Below are positions 13,651-25,194 of a DNA stretch of 64,000 nucleotides, in pieces. Made by a program: the position numbers and the translations under genes. The notes under the pieces are model-generated. The model was not told the DNA's origin. It worked only from the letters and a program-made list of their open reading frames with translations, and searched no databases. This DNA is from Allacma fusca (lineage: Eukaryota > Arthropoda > Collembola > Symphypleona > Sminthuridae): NCBI GenBank assembly GCA_947179485.1, contig OX359248.1, positions 32,559,378-32,623,377 of the forward strand, read 5' to 3'. Numbering within the stretch: position 1 is the stretch's first letter; every line of letters begins with the position of its first letter.

Positions 13651-14262
13651 AGAGACCATTCACAAATGACATCATACAAAGAGGGGATAATAGATGATTT
13701 GGGGGAAATATAATGGTGATACTTTACGTCATTCAATCATTGCACATGTAGTACATCAAATCTTTTAAACTTGACTTATTAGACCTGGGACAACGGAGAG
13801 CCCTCTGGGTAACAGCAGCCATAGCTGACCACCGTAGAAGCCTTCGGGTCACAGCAGCCATAGCTGACCACCGTAGAAGCCTTTGGGTCACAGCAGCCAT
13901 AGCTGGCCACAGTATAAGATCAAGCTGTCAACCATGAGGTCGCTGTTGGTTAATAACAGTACCACGATTGGTCACAGTGGCCAACCCCGGCCACACTCCC
14001 GGGGCCCTGCAGGCTGAGGTCTTCATACGGGTATTCCTACGCGTAGATGACGCATCTGAACGAATTGCATCTCGGTAACGTATGGTTTCTGAGGTATGAG
14101 AGGTCGAAGGTGTATGATGATGTTAGTGCCTGTTGTGTCCTGCGCTGGGTTAGTGTACATTGAACGAGCTCTTTCAGTGCTTCAAGATTCGTGATGACTT
14201 GATGACAACAGAGGGTACTATAAATTGCCACACTGTGCGTGTGTCATTTGTGAATGGTCCCT
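13651..14262. mobile_element. TIR-bounded 0.6 kb non-coding unit
   Basis: Bounded by inverted repeats of about 18-20 bp. The left end reads AGAGACCATTCACAAATGAC (13651-13670). The right end, read inward, is AGGGACCATTCACAAATGAC (14243-14262), with one mismatch. No target duplication was clear. The interior is GC-richer than its surroundings and holds a tandem repeat. No coding capacity was seen. Best read as a MITE-like DNA element of unknown family. Confidence 0.55.
13800..13915. repeat. Three imperfect tandem units of about 39 bp
   Basis: Units begin near 13800, 13840 and 13879. Each carries ACAGCAGCCATAGCTG and a following CCACCGTAGAA or close variant. They lie inside the TIR-bounded unit at 13651-14262. 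Confidence 0.85.
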
Positions 14263-15077
14263 AAATTCTATACCTCTCGGCCTCTCATCATTGAATAAAT
14301 ATTCAGTGCCGTAGTGAGTGCTGTTTTTGAACAACAATTATTAATTAATATTAAACTTACCATTACCAATACTCTGTCTCGTTCACATTTGTGAGAGTAT
14401 ACTCCTTGAAATAATCACAATAATATTTTGAGTTGGGCGACTCTGGAACTTATTTTCAATATTTCAAGGTAAACATATTTCTTCTCTGCAAAATCATGTT
14501 TTTATGGTTATTTAATTATAATTAATAATAAGACAGTAATTGGTAATAAGTGACTGGTTTCGGATCATATCTATCACCTTGAGCCTTTGGAACGTGTGCA
14601 TTATTGTGTACACAACGTGTGACGTGTGGGCCCATGTGAAGGATTTGATTATGTATTTAATGGAATTTGTTGTAATGATTGGATAATTAAATGTGTGAGT
14701 ATGGTTTCCTTCAAAGTAAAAAGTTCGCTGGTATTTAATTATAGGACAAAACAGGTTTACTTAAATGATGAACTTGAAGGGAAATAAATTAATGACCGAT
14801 GGCCTCTTATTTAGGTGGTGTATTTATAGCGACTATATTGATAGTAAATAAAAATATGATAAAAATATGTTCTAATAAGCCCATGTTATTTTAGGAAGTT
14901 GAATTATTATTTTAGGAAGAGGTTTTTAATGTTTGTTGTAATAAGTATCTATGTCTTGGTTTTAGATTGGGAGACGAGATTCCATAAAGTTGCTGGAAGG
15001 AGTGAGGGTCCAGTCTTAATGAAGATTTCCCAGCGAAGATTTTATGCATCTAATGCTCGAGAGATTTTGCGGTGAAA
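14263..15077. other. Spacer and 5' region of EXT1
   Basis: AT-rich; no exon seen. The stretch from about 14950 is probably the 5' UTR or promoter of the tout-velu gene. Confidence 0.4.
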
Positions 15078-18000
15078 ATGGGGAAGAAGGCTAGACCTTT
15101 GACATTCCTGTACTTTCTCGTTCTAGTGGCACTCCTTTCATCGGTGGTGGTCTGGATATTGCATTTCAGGCTGCAACCAGTGGTGCTCGTGGACAATGAG
15201 ACCCTGTCATTCCAAGAGCTATTGGATTCCTCTCCGTCCTACTTGACAGAGACGCATTTGTATAATTATTATGTGGAGAAGAAAAGGGAAAGGGAGCATA
15301 GGGAGAGTGTAAAAGATACTGTGGAGGAGATTCCTTGGCATAATTGTCGGATGGAGAGTTGCTTTAATTTTGAGAAATGCAAGAGAAATAGCTTCAAAGT
15401 TTATGTCTACCCCGTGGATAAATTCGTTCCGAGCAGTGAGACTTACGAGAAGATTCTGAAAGCCATTACTGCATCGTCTTACTACACCCCGGATCCATCT
15501 CAAGCTTGTTTATTTGTCTTGAGTATCGATACACTGGACAGAGATGAACTTTCTCGGGATTTTGTGAGGAATGTACCGTCTCGGCTGAATAAGCTCCCTG
15601 TAAGATATTTAAAGAAATCAGAGATATAATGATTTGAGGACATGGATTTTTCTTGGTGGAAGTATGTATAATGTGAGGATATTTTATGCTATTTTGTAGC
15701 TATGGAATAATGGAGAAAACCACATTGTTTTTAACTTGTATGCTGGAACGTGGCCACAGTACAATGAAACTGAATTAGGCTTTCAGTTAGGGAAAGCAAT
15801 TCTGGCAAAAGCATCTATGTCGATTGAGCAGTATCGACCCAATTTTGACATTTCAATTCCCCTATTTCATCGAACTCATCCAGATAAAGGGGATGATACT
15901 GGAACAGCCAATGTGAATGAATTTCCCTCGAAGAAAAAACATTTGATTGCGTTTAAAGGTAATTCTTGGTTTTTAATATATTTTAAATGGGACTTATTTT
16001 GGTGAAACTTTGATCTGATTGTGATGACTGTAATCGAGGACATTAATAAACTGTTACAATTTTTAGGAAAGCGATATGTCTACGGAATAGGCTCAGATAC
16101 CCGGAATTCAGTATACCATTTGCACAACGGTAACGATGTGGTAATGGTAACCACTTGTAAGCATGGCAAGAATTGGAAGGAAATGAAAGATGAAAGATGT
16201 GATGAAGACAACAAGGAATACGAAAAGTAACTGGAGTAAATTATTTAGTTAAATTGGTAAGAGTAATGTAGAGGCCTTGCAGGTAGTCATTATGATTTTG
16301 TTATTGCAGATATGATTACGATGTATTGCTCCAGAACTCTACGTTTTGTTTGGTCCCACGAGGCAGACGTCTGGGTTCATTCAGATTTTTAGAGGCGTTG
16401 AAAGCTGGTTGTATTCCTGTTCTACTGTCTAATGGGTGGGTTTTACCTTTCTCTGAGGTGATCGATTGGACGGAAACGACCCTTACCGGTGATGAAAGAA
16501 GTTTGTTTCAAGTTTTGGACATGGTTCGTTCAATAGACGACGTTAAAATATTCTCGTTGAAACAGCAGTCACAAATTTTATGGAATCAGTACATGAGTTC
16601 TATTGAAAAAATCATTGAAACGACGTTTGAGGTATGATTATAATTATCTGAATCTGTTTATTTATTCTATTTACGTGTGTAATATTATATTTTCGTGTCT
16701 GGGAATTGTTTTAGATCATTCGTGACAGAATTCGTCAATACACATGGCGAGACAGTACAACCTGGAACACAAGTCCAGGTGCATTAAGCTTTGATGTTGA
16801 CTATGCTGACGATTTAAGTCGTTTTCCGTTTCATCATGAAGGGAACGCTACTCTGTTAAAACCAAATTTCACAGCTGTTATTTATGTTCAATCGGGTATT
16901 AGTGGAATGAAGTCTTCTAGTCTCAGCAGCTACTCAAATTCACCTTTGTTTCGTCTCGTGAGGAGTGCTGGAAAAAGCAACTTTATTTCTAAAGTTAGTG
17001 AAACATAAATTACTGAGTGAAATTTTTATTTGGAAACATATAAATCTAATCAAATATATGTATTTTTGCTTTAGATTCTCATTGTGTGGGATAGTGGCAG
17101 AGCCATACCAAAGATATGGCCAGAAATCTCGGTTCCCCTAGTCATAAAACGAAGCTCGTCGAAGTCAGTATCGCAGCGATTTATTACAGACGGCGAAGTT
17201 GAGACTGATGCTGTATGAAAAATTTTTGGTACATTATGTTTTACCTTCTCTTCACAGATCGAACTCATTTGTTTCCTTATTTCTTTACTTACAGGTGTTT
17301 TCACTTGACGAAGATGCTGTACTCAGCACTGATGAATTAGATTTCGCATATATAGTTTGGAGGTCATTTCCAGACCGCATTGTTGGTTATCCTACTAGAT
17401 CTCATTACTGGGATGACCCGACGGTATTAAAAATACTTAAATTGTGCTATTATACGCATATTCGTGTATGTTTACTGCATATTGGAATTTTATTAGATAA
17501 ATACTGAGGGTCTATATTATCTTTAGTTTCTGTAAAAACTCTGTTTGATTGTCATTGACAGGAATTGTGGAAGTACAGTTCCAAGTGGACTAATGATTAC
17601 AGCATGGTCCTTGCTGGGGGTGCCATTTATCATGTATACTACAACCATTTGTACTGGAATAGAGTTCCTCCTGCAGCCAGTCAGCTCGTTGAATCAATTC
17701 AAAATTGCGAAGATATTCTAATGAATATGATTGTGGAAAGGATTACTCGAAAACCTCCTATCAAACTTACATACAAACGAAGTTTCAAAGATCTTTCTGT
17801 CAGGTAATTGCAATTCCCTTACCCTACAACTCTTGTGTACAGTAGGTACTAGATAAATTATGTATAGTGTTTTATACCTGTATCTATACCTACCTATACC
17901 TGGAAATATTTTATTCATATAATTATGTGCATTACCTAGGTCTTCATGGAATGACCCTGAACACTTCAAACAGCGTCACAATTGTGTGAATCAACTCGCT

Positions 18001-18114
18001 GAAATATTTGGATCAGTTCCACTAAAACGTTCTAGCCTTCGTTTGGACCCGATACTATTCCGTGACCCCGTGTCAAATATGAGGAAAAAGTTTCGACAAT
18101 TAGAGCTACAATAA
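15078..18114 (+). CDS. ttv: Exostosin-1 / tout-velu (heparan sulfate co-polymerase)
   Basis: Golgi type II glycosyltransferase that polymerises heparan sulfate (alternating GlcA and GlcNAc) with EXT2; in insects it is needed for Hedgehog spread. Nine exons join in frame: 15078-15599, 15700-15958, 16067-16226, 16310-16631, 16715-16993, 17075-17212, 17295-17423, 17562-17803 and 17940-18114. They give 741 aa (human 746). A single membrane anchor lies at about residues 7-27. The N-terminal GT47 half shows [29 protein letters not shown] and [17 protein letters not shown]. The C-terminal GT64 half has the metal-binding LDEDAV (D565, D567), [10 protein letters not shown] and NCEDILMN. I start at the first ATG (15078) before the anchor. 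The gene looks complete. Confidence 0.97.
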
Positions 18115-18264
18115 TTTCTATCATTTTTCGTTGTGCCATATTTTATCCCCTATAAATAATAATACCTGCTTCGAAATAGGAGTATTTGCCATACTACAGA
18201 TTGTGACAAAGTTCAGTTAACTTAATAGCTTTATCTACTTATTAATGTTTTCCAAAAATATTTA

Positions 18265-18270
18265 AATAAA
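18265..18270 (+). terminator. Candidate polyadenylation signal of EXT1
   Basis: AATAAA about 150 bp after the stop codon, in AT-rich sequence. Positional inference only. Confidence 0.5.
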
Positions 18271-19703
18271 ACAACTCACTCTTGATTCAACATACATATA
18301 CATACTTCGTTACCTTTGTTTGTTAGACATGTGATGATCATAAAGATTCAATATTAGTTAGCGCAAGATTTTTTAGCACTTGAAACTTTTGTGTTGCACA
18401 AGTTTTTATTCCTTCACTATTAATATCCCATGATGTGGTACATACATTGTTCAGTAATTTCTTATCTGGAATTCACAGCATGTTACTAAGCATCCCCTCC
18501 TGTGGATGTCCATATTTTGTACTAATACATACAATGTTTAGTGCCTTTATTGTGCTTTTCCATTCATGATTTATTCATGAAGTGATTCATTGCGGTCTCA
18601 TTTGAAATCAGAATACTGTATCCATGAAAGAAAGCTATGTATATATACTAGCAGTTATTTGTAACTGAACGAATCCGTGATCACGACTTATCACGAAAAA
18701 TTCCTAGAAATTAAAGCTATCCGAATTCCTTTGCTTGCTGAGGATTACGTTTTTTATCGTAAGTGAAAAAATTAGAAACTAGTTGTGTACATACTTAACG
18801 TTGATTGTTGTATCTCAAATCCGAGTTTGTTTACTTGTTTTCCTTACGTATGTATGTTTGTATAGTTCCTAGTGTTTTTTAAGTGGGACGATACAGTCAT
18901 TTCACTCTTCAACTCGTCACTTTCTGATGCCATCATTTTAAATAGTCAGAAAATGCAGCTGACCTCCATGGCCATGACGCTACGATACTGCATTTTCATC
19001 AAAACAAACATATTCATAATGCTAGATACACAAAACTGAAAGATTGGCACGAGCAGTGTCAAAACATGCAGGTGCTACAAAATGATAATAGTAATACCGC
19101 AGATATTATGTCTGAAGAAACCTAATCACTAAATAGCAGATCCTATAATTACCATAAAAGTTTTATCATTGAATGATGGGGTACAGACAAACAGTGAATT
19201 AAAATTTGTTGAATTTTATTCCTTAATTATTTTGCGCAAACTGCGTAAAAAATCTAATCATATGAATTTGATCATATTATTTGGTTATGAATATGTACAT
19301 ACATATATCAAACTCCCCATCATTACATTGACATGTTATGATGAATAATTACATTTTTTATATGTATAAGGATGGAGTTGCTTCGCCCGTAGCCTAATTT
19401 AAAAGTAAACTCGCATTGCCCAATTTCCAGGTTTGCCAATTCAAACAGTTGTTCAAATACAAGATTTAGATAGCAGACCATTAATTAATAGATACAAGTC
19501 TTATTCCAAGCTGTAATTGCGACTTTGGCCACAGTTCATTGAAAAGAATCATAACTATAACAAGTAATTCTTTTCCCTAAAATTGTAAAAATTTAATTCA
19601 AATAATTATTCGGGAAGGTAAAACAACCTTTTGTTAGTGCGCCCTTAGTGTAATAAAATATACAACAATAAAGAGAAAGCACGAGTGAAGTCTTATTTCT
19701 AAA
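18271..19703. other. Spacer between EXT1 and the scramblase-like gene
   Basis: No exon or clear repeat recognised in this AT-rich stretch. Confidence 0.4.
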
Positions 19704-20922
19704 ATGACTTCCCCAATCGTTCCAGTGCATGAATCTTGCTCCAATGACGCTGTCATAGATATAGATCAAACCGAGTTCCATGAACTTCCTAAATCCTTGC
19801 AAGAGCGTCTGAAAAAATGCTTGGGTCCATTGCATCAACTGGTTTTCTACCCGTACGCCAGAATAGGTAATATTATTGTTTATTGTCCATGTGTAGATAA
19901 TATTTTATTTCTAAATTTTAAGAAAATATTTTATTTTATTTACCACACTGGTTTTCTTACAACAGATTGTGCGTCAAGGCAAGTCTTAACTCATATAAAA
20001 AATGAAGAAAACAAGCTAATTCTACGCCTGGAACATAAATCTAATATCAAAATGAGTGAGAAATATGGTTTCGGAACTGGATCAGTGAGTTCTTTATTCA
20101 AAACTGACTGCCTCTACAATACTCAAAAGGACCAGCACCGTGATGGAACTTCCAGTAGCCATTTGTTCAAGTTTTCAGATGATAGGGGCAACTTAATATT
20201 TTCCAGTGTGGCTTTAAAAGAAGTATGCCCATGCCCATGCCTACATTTAATATACAATTACCTCAAAGTAGAATAGAAAACAAACAGCAACATTAAAAAT
20301 TACTTGACAACAAATTCTTGATAGATCACGAAAGTAATTTGCGACCGGGAAGTTCTTGCAACAATTAATGGGAAAGCGCTGGAGTTCCTGAGCACACCGA
20401 ATCTTCTTGCTACGAACGAGAAAGGAGAAATCATTATTGAAATCCGCATTAATGACAATACCACTACTGCCCTCAACAAGCCCAGAAATCATTATATGAT
20501 TTACGCGAAGGGCAACCAAATAATTGGGAAAATTAGCTTGGATGCTTCTCAGAAAGGGTCTCGATTCGGTGTAACCTTTTTAAAAGATCTGGACAGCTCC
20601 ATAAAAGCTGTTATCTTGACTTCATCATTTTTGTTGGTAAGATGATATTTTATTTGCGGTTCTCTGAGGGTTCATTTCTTTTTGACAATTGATCCAAGTA
20701 TATTTCATTAAAAATTGTATGCAGTAATATTGAAACCTTGTTCTGTTATTTTATTTTCAGTACTGCAACATGGTCTCAAAACCACAGTCTGGTAGTCATC
20801 AGATTGAAGAGAGAGAAAAATGCTGTATCGCAGACTGGAGCCTAGGGAAATCTATTCCAGTTGTTGTAATAACACTTGTTATGAGCATTTTTGTAACAGT
20901 TACTTTACTCTTTACAGTATGA
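19704..20922 (+). CDS. Divergent phospholipid scramblase-like membrane protein
   Basis: Four exons join in frame: 19704-19866, 19966-20222, 20325-20636 and 20761-20922, giving 297 aa. The strongest family signal is near the C-terminus: an IIGKIS strand, then FGVTFLKDLDSSIKAVI and SSFLL, which parallels the scramblase core 'FGISFP.DLDV..KAVLLGA.FLID'. Earlier beta-strand blocks are weaker. A membrane helix lies at about 274-295 and is followed almost at once by the stop, as in a tail-anchored protein. Known scramblases (PLSCR) are calcium-linked membrane proteins of about 250-330 aa with one C-terminal helix, so size and topology fit. The usual palmitoylated Cys cluster is not evident, though CC occurs just before the helix. 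Function unproven. Confidence 0.65.
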
Positions 20923-21038
20923 CATACGCTTAAATCCTGGTAAGGAATCAGGCATTAGGTAAACTTCATTTTTTTTTTATTACTTCTAATAATTATGTTT
21001 ACAAATTTTTACAAAGTGGATGTTGTGAGTTCCCTGTA

Positions 21039-21044
21039 AATAAA
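21039..21044 (+). terminator. Candidate polyadenylation signal of the scramblase-like gene
   Basis: AATAAA about 115 bp after the stop codon. It lies just before the 3' end of the opposing sushi gene, so the two genes are tail to tail. Confidence 0.5.
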
Positions 21045-21120
21045 ACAAATGAAAATAAAATGTATCCAATTAGATAATCAATCTTTGCTTGCTGTGCCAG
21101 TAGTGATGCCCATAGTGTTT

Positions 21121-23695
21121 TTATCTATTATTCCCAAAATAAACAAATTCTTCATCCATATCTAAATGCACTGACAAATTCCTTCCGTCAGACTCATACC
21201 TCGACCTCCGAGCTATTCCTTTATTTCTTGTCCAGCAGTAATAAAATACTACTCCAGAGATGGCTATTGCAGATAATATCATGACCGTACTTAAAGTGGC
21301 GAACATACTAACACCACTTGATTTCTCCGTCCCTGGGGACCCCGTATCAAGTTTAAAGGGAATTATGAACTCACGCTTTTCTTCTACTCCAGACTCAATC
21401 TTTTCGGTTTCCTTGGGTTTGCGTAATACTTGCTCAATTGTATTATCGAATTCCTCCGAGGGCTGGTAGGAAGTGAGACTCAGGCGGTTTGTGGGAAATA
21501 TGTCCCCAATTGACGCGCTGACGGTGGTGCTACCTGGAAACACTCTTGCGGTCACGTTTACCGGAATAGCAGTTGTTGTTGAGCTTGTTGTAATTCTTGT
21601 TGGTATTTTAAAAATTAAAGTGGTTTGAGGAGCCCATGTTTGGGAACGTGTGTTATTTCGTTTGAAGAGTAATGGCCTGGAGGTTTGAATTCTTAACCGA
21701 TTTCTCCATACGGATGGTGTCGGTTTTGCCCTCGCACTACTTGTGGAATTTAAGTGTTGTTGCAAACATTCACGCAGTTGTTGCTGCTGCTTTCGATTCC
21801 TGAACATGAGCGCACAACGAATTAATGATGCTTTTGCAGTATTTTCCGAGGTTGAATTTCTGGTCGAATTTTTAAATGTAGTAGTGACATTGTTGAATAT
21901 TTCAGGAAATTTTAGTAGGGGCGTAATAACTGTCGTAGTACGTTTCTCTGTTGGATTGGTTGACTGAACGCTAGTGTTGTGCCCAGGAGTAGCAATAGTA
22001 TATTTTGTAATAGTTGCAGCTATAGCGGTAGAAATAGCTATGTATTTAGTCACAGTTGGGGGTGGTTGAGTACTAATGATTTTGCCAGTTTTGAGGACCG
22101 GTTGAACAGTAGTGGAGCTACGAACAGTAGATGAGGATTTAAAATTATTACCGGCAGGAGCTAAGGATTGGTCAGTAGTGAATTCACCAGCTGGAAGTAC
22201 GGGTTGAGGACTGAATTCACGAGCAGCGGAAACGGGAACATCAGATATAGTATATTTGGAAATGATTGTGGTAGGTCTCATCGAAGATGTAGTTGAAGGA
22301 ATGGTTATAGGTGGTCTTGTTACCGTTGTTGAGGGTGCCGTTCTGGTTGCAGCAACTCCATAGTCCTTACGAATTGGAATAGCATTTGATGGAGTTGGAG
22401 GAGTGATTGAGGACGCAACTAGAATTGATATTGCCCCTGAGTTAACTGACGTAGGAAATATTTCCCTGACTGCCGGCTCCGTGACAAACTCCACTCCTTT
22501 GCTGACAACAGTAGTATCTTGATGTGCTGCTAAATTTTTATTAAGAGTTGTCATAGTCGTTGTGTGTACCTCAAATGGGGGCTTGTTCTCTAAGGTTTGT
22601 TGCCCCGTAACCATCTCAAGTTTCTTAAATGAAGGGTCCTCAGTGGCTGACATTTCTTCATTCAAGGGTTCACCAGTGGACGGGAAACGTGCGTGATCAT
22701 CTTGATCATCTTCCAACGTGGTTGAAGTCTCTGAGTTGAATGTACCCGTGGTTGCTTTTGATGTTACTGTTGAAGGCGGTGTCATTGTTGAGGGTGTAAT
22801 TATTGCTACAATCAGAAACATATCTAAGGTCATACTGAGTGTATTTTTAAAGCTTGAAAATCTTTTATTTTTTTTTAGCAAAAGTAATAATTACTTGTGC
22901 ATGTTGGTAGAGTTCCATTCCAGCGGAGACCATCGCAGACAATAGTGCTGTCTCCTTGCATTTGATATCCTGGAAAGCATTCGAACACTATGGCAGCTCC
23001 GCCAAATAATGGTCTCCCAATAATCCCATGAGGTAGTTGAGGTCGTCTACATCCAGCGCTAATGCAGACTGGCGGAGGTTCTGACCACTGACCACGGACA
23101 CAGGCCGCAACAGAAGCACCGAAGAGTCTGCGGCAACCAGAAGATCAATTATATTTCAAGAAATAATAGAAAAGGGGAAAGCAATTAAATATATTTCGTC
23201 CTTATTTCTGCGAATAATGAAATTATTGAATATTACTATGGGAAAAAGGAATATAGCCGTTTACAAATGTAAGAATTTACGTTTTTAATTATTTTACTTT
23301 TATTTTTTGGTTAGTTCAAAAAAAATATTGTCGTATTTTGTAGGTCTGATTAAAACTCACATATATCCGTATTCACATCTGAACCTCACTAATGAGCCCT
23401 GCTCCAAAATCCTTCTCCGTCCATTCTCAATCTGAATCCTGTTGTTACATTTCTTGCGACGTTTTTGCATAAAGTCGTTGTCCCGGGTCAGAGCCCGATT
23501 GTCTAATCTTGGTGATAGGTCCCTCCATGAGAAACTACCGTCCACATCATCCGATCTCGGTACTCTCCTCAAGCTGAGACGAGTATTAATTTCTGGCACA
23601 TTACTTGTTTTTATTGCACTAATAACGCTGACAATTAGGAATAAGGTTATGGAAACCCCTGTAGCTCCCGGGGATCTGAACCGCCTACAATTCAT
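21121..23695 (-). CDS. Sushi-domain, mucin-like single-pass membrane protein
   Basis: Three exons join in frame: 23695-23361, 23127-22895 and 22805-21121, giving 750 aa. A signal peptide covers about residues 12-29 (hydrophobic ITLFLIVSVISA core). Two complement-control (sushi/CCP) modules follow, about C83-C133 (ending WSEPPPVC) and C138-C188 (FECFPGYQ, WNGTLPTC). A Ser/Thr/Pro-rich stalk of about 450 residues suggests heavy O-glycosylation. A membrane helix at about 687-714 (ATLSTVMILSAIAISGVVF) leads to a 36-residue tail ending DEEFVYFGNNR. The large last exon could be read from an upstream Met at 22881, but the acceptor at 22806 is in phase and extends the sushi module naturally. Probably a cell-surface adhesion or recognition protein; exact orthology unknown. 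Confidence 0.8.
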
Positions 23696-24464
23696 TTCAA
23701 GAATTTTTGGGGTAATTAAATGAATGGTCTAGCGTGAACAAATAAACTTGAACTAATTTCAGGATGCTGCCACGGCTACAACCTAACATTTTATGAATTA
23801 CCTATACCATAGTCTTACTTATGTAAAACTCAGAAATCATCCCTCATCCCGAGATCATATATCCGTTGCTGGACTTGTAACTTCGGAAAAACAGGAAGTT
23901 CATATGTATGGTGGTGTTGTTCCTATTGAGGACTTTATGGTTGAGTCTTGGAAAATTTACGCATAAGTCTTGAATGATTTCCAATGAAGATGAACTTACA
24001 ATTGGATTTACTGCTCTTCTCTTAGGCTTATCTTTAAACGGATGTTACTTATCACTGGGACTACTAACTACAATACAAGCAAATTACTTGTAGCTACATA
24101 TGCATGTGTGTGTTGTCCCCGTCAAAACAGCCCCTATGTAAATTTCATATCAATTTGTTTAATGCATATTTGGTATGTTCTGTCGGATAACTCTGGCATG
24201 TACGGTGAAAGGCAGACAATCAGGTACACTGGAATTAGGTGACTAATTTTGAGAATTTTATTGCAGGACATTCTAAAAATTCATAATTGAAGCAATAATA
24301 TTCTTGAAGCAACCAGTGCAATATATTATCGTGGCATGGTTTTACAGTGGCATGCATCAAATAGACAAAACTACAGTGATATAAATTCCCTTAACAAATA
24401 TTTGAATACTAGTCTATATAACTGATAGTGGCAGTGATTGTTATATAGGATCCATCCAGTAGAT
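23696..24464. other. Spacer between the two sushi genes
   Basis: Should contain the promoter of the leftward mucin-like gene. I saw no further sushi exon here. Confidence 0.45.
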
Positions 24465-25194
24465 TCAGAGATCCGTCTTGTTAACTGGGTTACTCAAAAC
24501 TTGTCGGGGGAGCTCTGGAAAAAATTACAGGCATTGGTTGCTCATGTAAATTTTAAACCGTAATAATTGTAATTAAACAGAACGTTTAGGGAACTCATAT
24601 TAAAAATCTCAAAATTACTATTGCAAATTGGAGGAGATCCACTCCAGTCGGTTCCATCGCAAGTAAGCACAGGTTCACCAATAAGTTCATAGCCGGAATC
24701 GCAATTAAATGTCGCCAAAGCGCCAGAAAATTCCTCCAATATGTTTCCATGGATTGGTATTTTGAGTTGCTGGCATCCTTTCTCTGTTTTAATTTAAAAT
24801 CACTTTAAATTCCAAGAATTCCATTATATGAGGCTACTATTTTGTCTCCAACTTACTTAAACATTTTGGAGGTTGAGTATCCCATTTGTCTCCTTTGCAA
24901 GTTGCTTTCATATCGCCATAAGGTCTGGTAAAATTGAAATATGAGTAAATTTTTGAAACAGTATGAAAAGGAGAAAAAATCGGGCTCGAGTTTAAAAACT
25001 TACAGGTATCCATTGAAACACTCGAAAAGAATGACGCTGTCGTTCTCCACGAACGTAGCAAATCCGTGAGGGATCAAAATATTTTGGTTGCAGCCTGACC
25101 GCTTAACTGCTGCCTCCCCATAAAATTTGACCCCTGAAATATCCACGTAAAGAATAATTGCTGTTAGCAGGAGGATATTCCGAAGTTGGTGCAT
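24465..25194 (-). CDS. Small secreted two-sushi protein
   Basis: Exons 25194-25004, 24924-24857, 24783-24619 and 24514-24465 join in frame to give about 157 aa. A signal peptide (NILLLTAIILYVDISGV core) is followed by two CCP modules: the first from the Cys of SGCNQN to PPKC, the second from GCQQLK to SGSPPIC. Each has the usual G-x-W and paired Cys pattern. The last short exon (KLPRQVLSN...) is the least certain; without that splice the frame reads on to a stop at 24542. It lies head to tail upstream of the sushi-mucin gene, suggesting local duplication. The two could also be a single transcription unit, but the second signal peptide at 23695 favours two genes. Confidence 0.6.

Noticed and set aside
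22806-22881. Upstream Met extension of the mucin exon (MLKKNKRFSS...)
   Set aside because: The in-phase acceptor at 22806 continues the sushi module. The extension is intron sequence.
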